A stretch of 64,000 nucleotides of DNA, from the NCBI GenBank assembly GCA_020796225.1, contig CM036758.1, positions 29,801,647 to 29,865,646 on the forward strand, given 5' to 3'. The stretch comes from Arion vulgaris (Eukaryota; Mollusca; Gastropoda; Stylommatophora; Arionidae). The first letter of the stretch is position 1. The number at the start of each line of letters is the position of its first letter. The notes beneath the pieces were generated by a model. That model searched no databases, had not been told where the DNA came from, and was given only the letters and a program-made list of their open reading frames with translations. The position numbers and the translations under genes were made by a program. Positions 63,225-64,000 of this stretch are shown in pieces.

Positions 63225-63650
63225 CTTTGCGATCGCTATTTTGATGATAATACCGTCAGACGCGTTCTTAAGAGGAAGTCGACTGTTGAAGGTAGCTTAT
63301 CTCTGGTGCCATGTAGTTTTGAATGTAGAGTTCTGTTGTAGGGCCAGCATCTCTTTCTAGAGAGGACATACTGGGGACAGTATTGCATGACATATTCTGT
63401 GGTTTGATCAGCGGTACCACAGGGACACAGAGGGGATGGGGACAATCGTACGCTGTATTCAAGCTAATACGAAAACGGCATGTCGGCAACGGTCAGCGGC
63501 GAAACATCAGACGCCATCCCACTCCAGTACGGCCATCCATCGAAAACATAATATTTCGCGTGCAGAGTTTGAGAACATGAACCGGCACAAAAGACTGGAA
63601 TTGGATGGGAAATCCGAAGCCCGCTAACGACGCCAAACAAAGCCGCTCGC
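63225..63650 (-). mobile_element. LINE C-terminal fragment with CxCG zinc-knuckle-like box
   Basis: The minus-strand frame 63236-63445 reads PSPLCPCGTADQTTEYVMQY then CPQYVLSRKRCWP, the Cys-His-type box that ends many RNase H-type LINE proteins. The part upstream (63450-63640) is in another frame (CRFRISLNTAYDCPHPLC). Confidence 0.8.
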
Positions 63651-64000
63651 TACCATCTTGAAACCGGAAGTCAATCGTATTGGTAAATATCGGTATAAGC
63701 TGAAATTGATCAGTTCACATGTTGACATTTTTCTTTGCCATTATGATAGTCTGCCCGGAATGTTCGTTGTCTCGTACTCCGTTGATTATGCCGGTTTTGT
63801 CATCATGGACGATTGCGTTAACCTAATTTTCTCATGATTTTCAATGACATATCCGAAAAAAGATTCTTCTGACGCTGATATAGAGCTTTCTCTGTGTGCT
63901 AATCTTTTCAAGATATTATACCAACATTAGTTATGTTTAGTAGTTCATGTGTTTCTCAGCATTCTTCTATAGAAAGTCCAGAGATAATACTTTTTATTCC
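63651..64000. other. Unclassified sequence to the window edge
   Basis: No gene or repeat recognised. Confidence 0.5.

Overview
The window looks like nuclear DNA from an invertebrate animal, most likely a lophotrochozoan and perhaps a mollusc. The evidence is AT-rich, intron-rich DNA with no bacterial-style gene packing, many tRNA-derived SINEs, 5'-truncated non-LTR retrotransposons, DNA-transposon remnants and minisatellites. The one cellular gene I can read has a protein sequence of invertebrate neuronal type. The species assignment is inference.

The only host gene I can support is a synaptobrevin/VAMP (vesicle R-SNARE) gene on the minus strand, covering about 36 kb from a probable first exon at about 58.6 kb to a stop codon at 22,163. 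Its coding sequence totals only about 400 nt. In transcript order it has: exon 1 (5'UTR plus the first two bases of a start codon, ending at 58,586); a questionable 40-nt proline/glycine-rich exon (55,003-55,042); exon 3 (46,517-46,607, N-terminus and start of the SNARE motif); exon 4 (45,920-45,998, SNARE core with the zero-layer Arg); exon 5 (42,212-42,291, end of the SNARE motif and the WW juxtamembrane segment); two alternative 52-nt transmembrane exons, 6A (40,858-40,909) and 6B (36,577-36,628); and terminal exon 7 (22,163-22,266), which encodes a Thr/Pro-rich luminal tail. 6A and 6B have the same length and phase, so they behave as mutually exclusive exons. As given, exon 5 has an in-frame TGA that looks like two compensating one-base indels.

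The rest is repetitive. From 0 to 22 kb (downstream of the gene on its strand): a GGAA microsatellite, a 2-kb RTE-like LINE, a 37-bp minisatellite of about 34 units, LINE tails, SINEs, a 703-bp TTAA-flanked MITE-like element and a four-copy 155-bp tandem repeat. From 22 to 59 kb (introns and flanks of the VAMP gene): a decayed LINE at 23-25 kb, a pogo/Tigger-like element holding a SINE, a hAT-like element, several RNase H-bearing LINE fragments, a SINE variant with a conserved coding-like body, TTAA and TA MITEs, a mariner rebuilt as a near-palindrome, and a 46-bp array. From 59 to 64 kb: more LINE 3' ends and a GC-richer unclassified repeat (60.04-61.31 kb) with an inverted relative at 7.27-8.31 kb.

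SINE families are named SINE-1 to SINE-5 here for cross-reference only. I saw no ribosomal RNA, no stand-alone tRNA gene, no CRISPR array and no prokaryotic gene.
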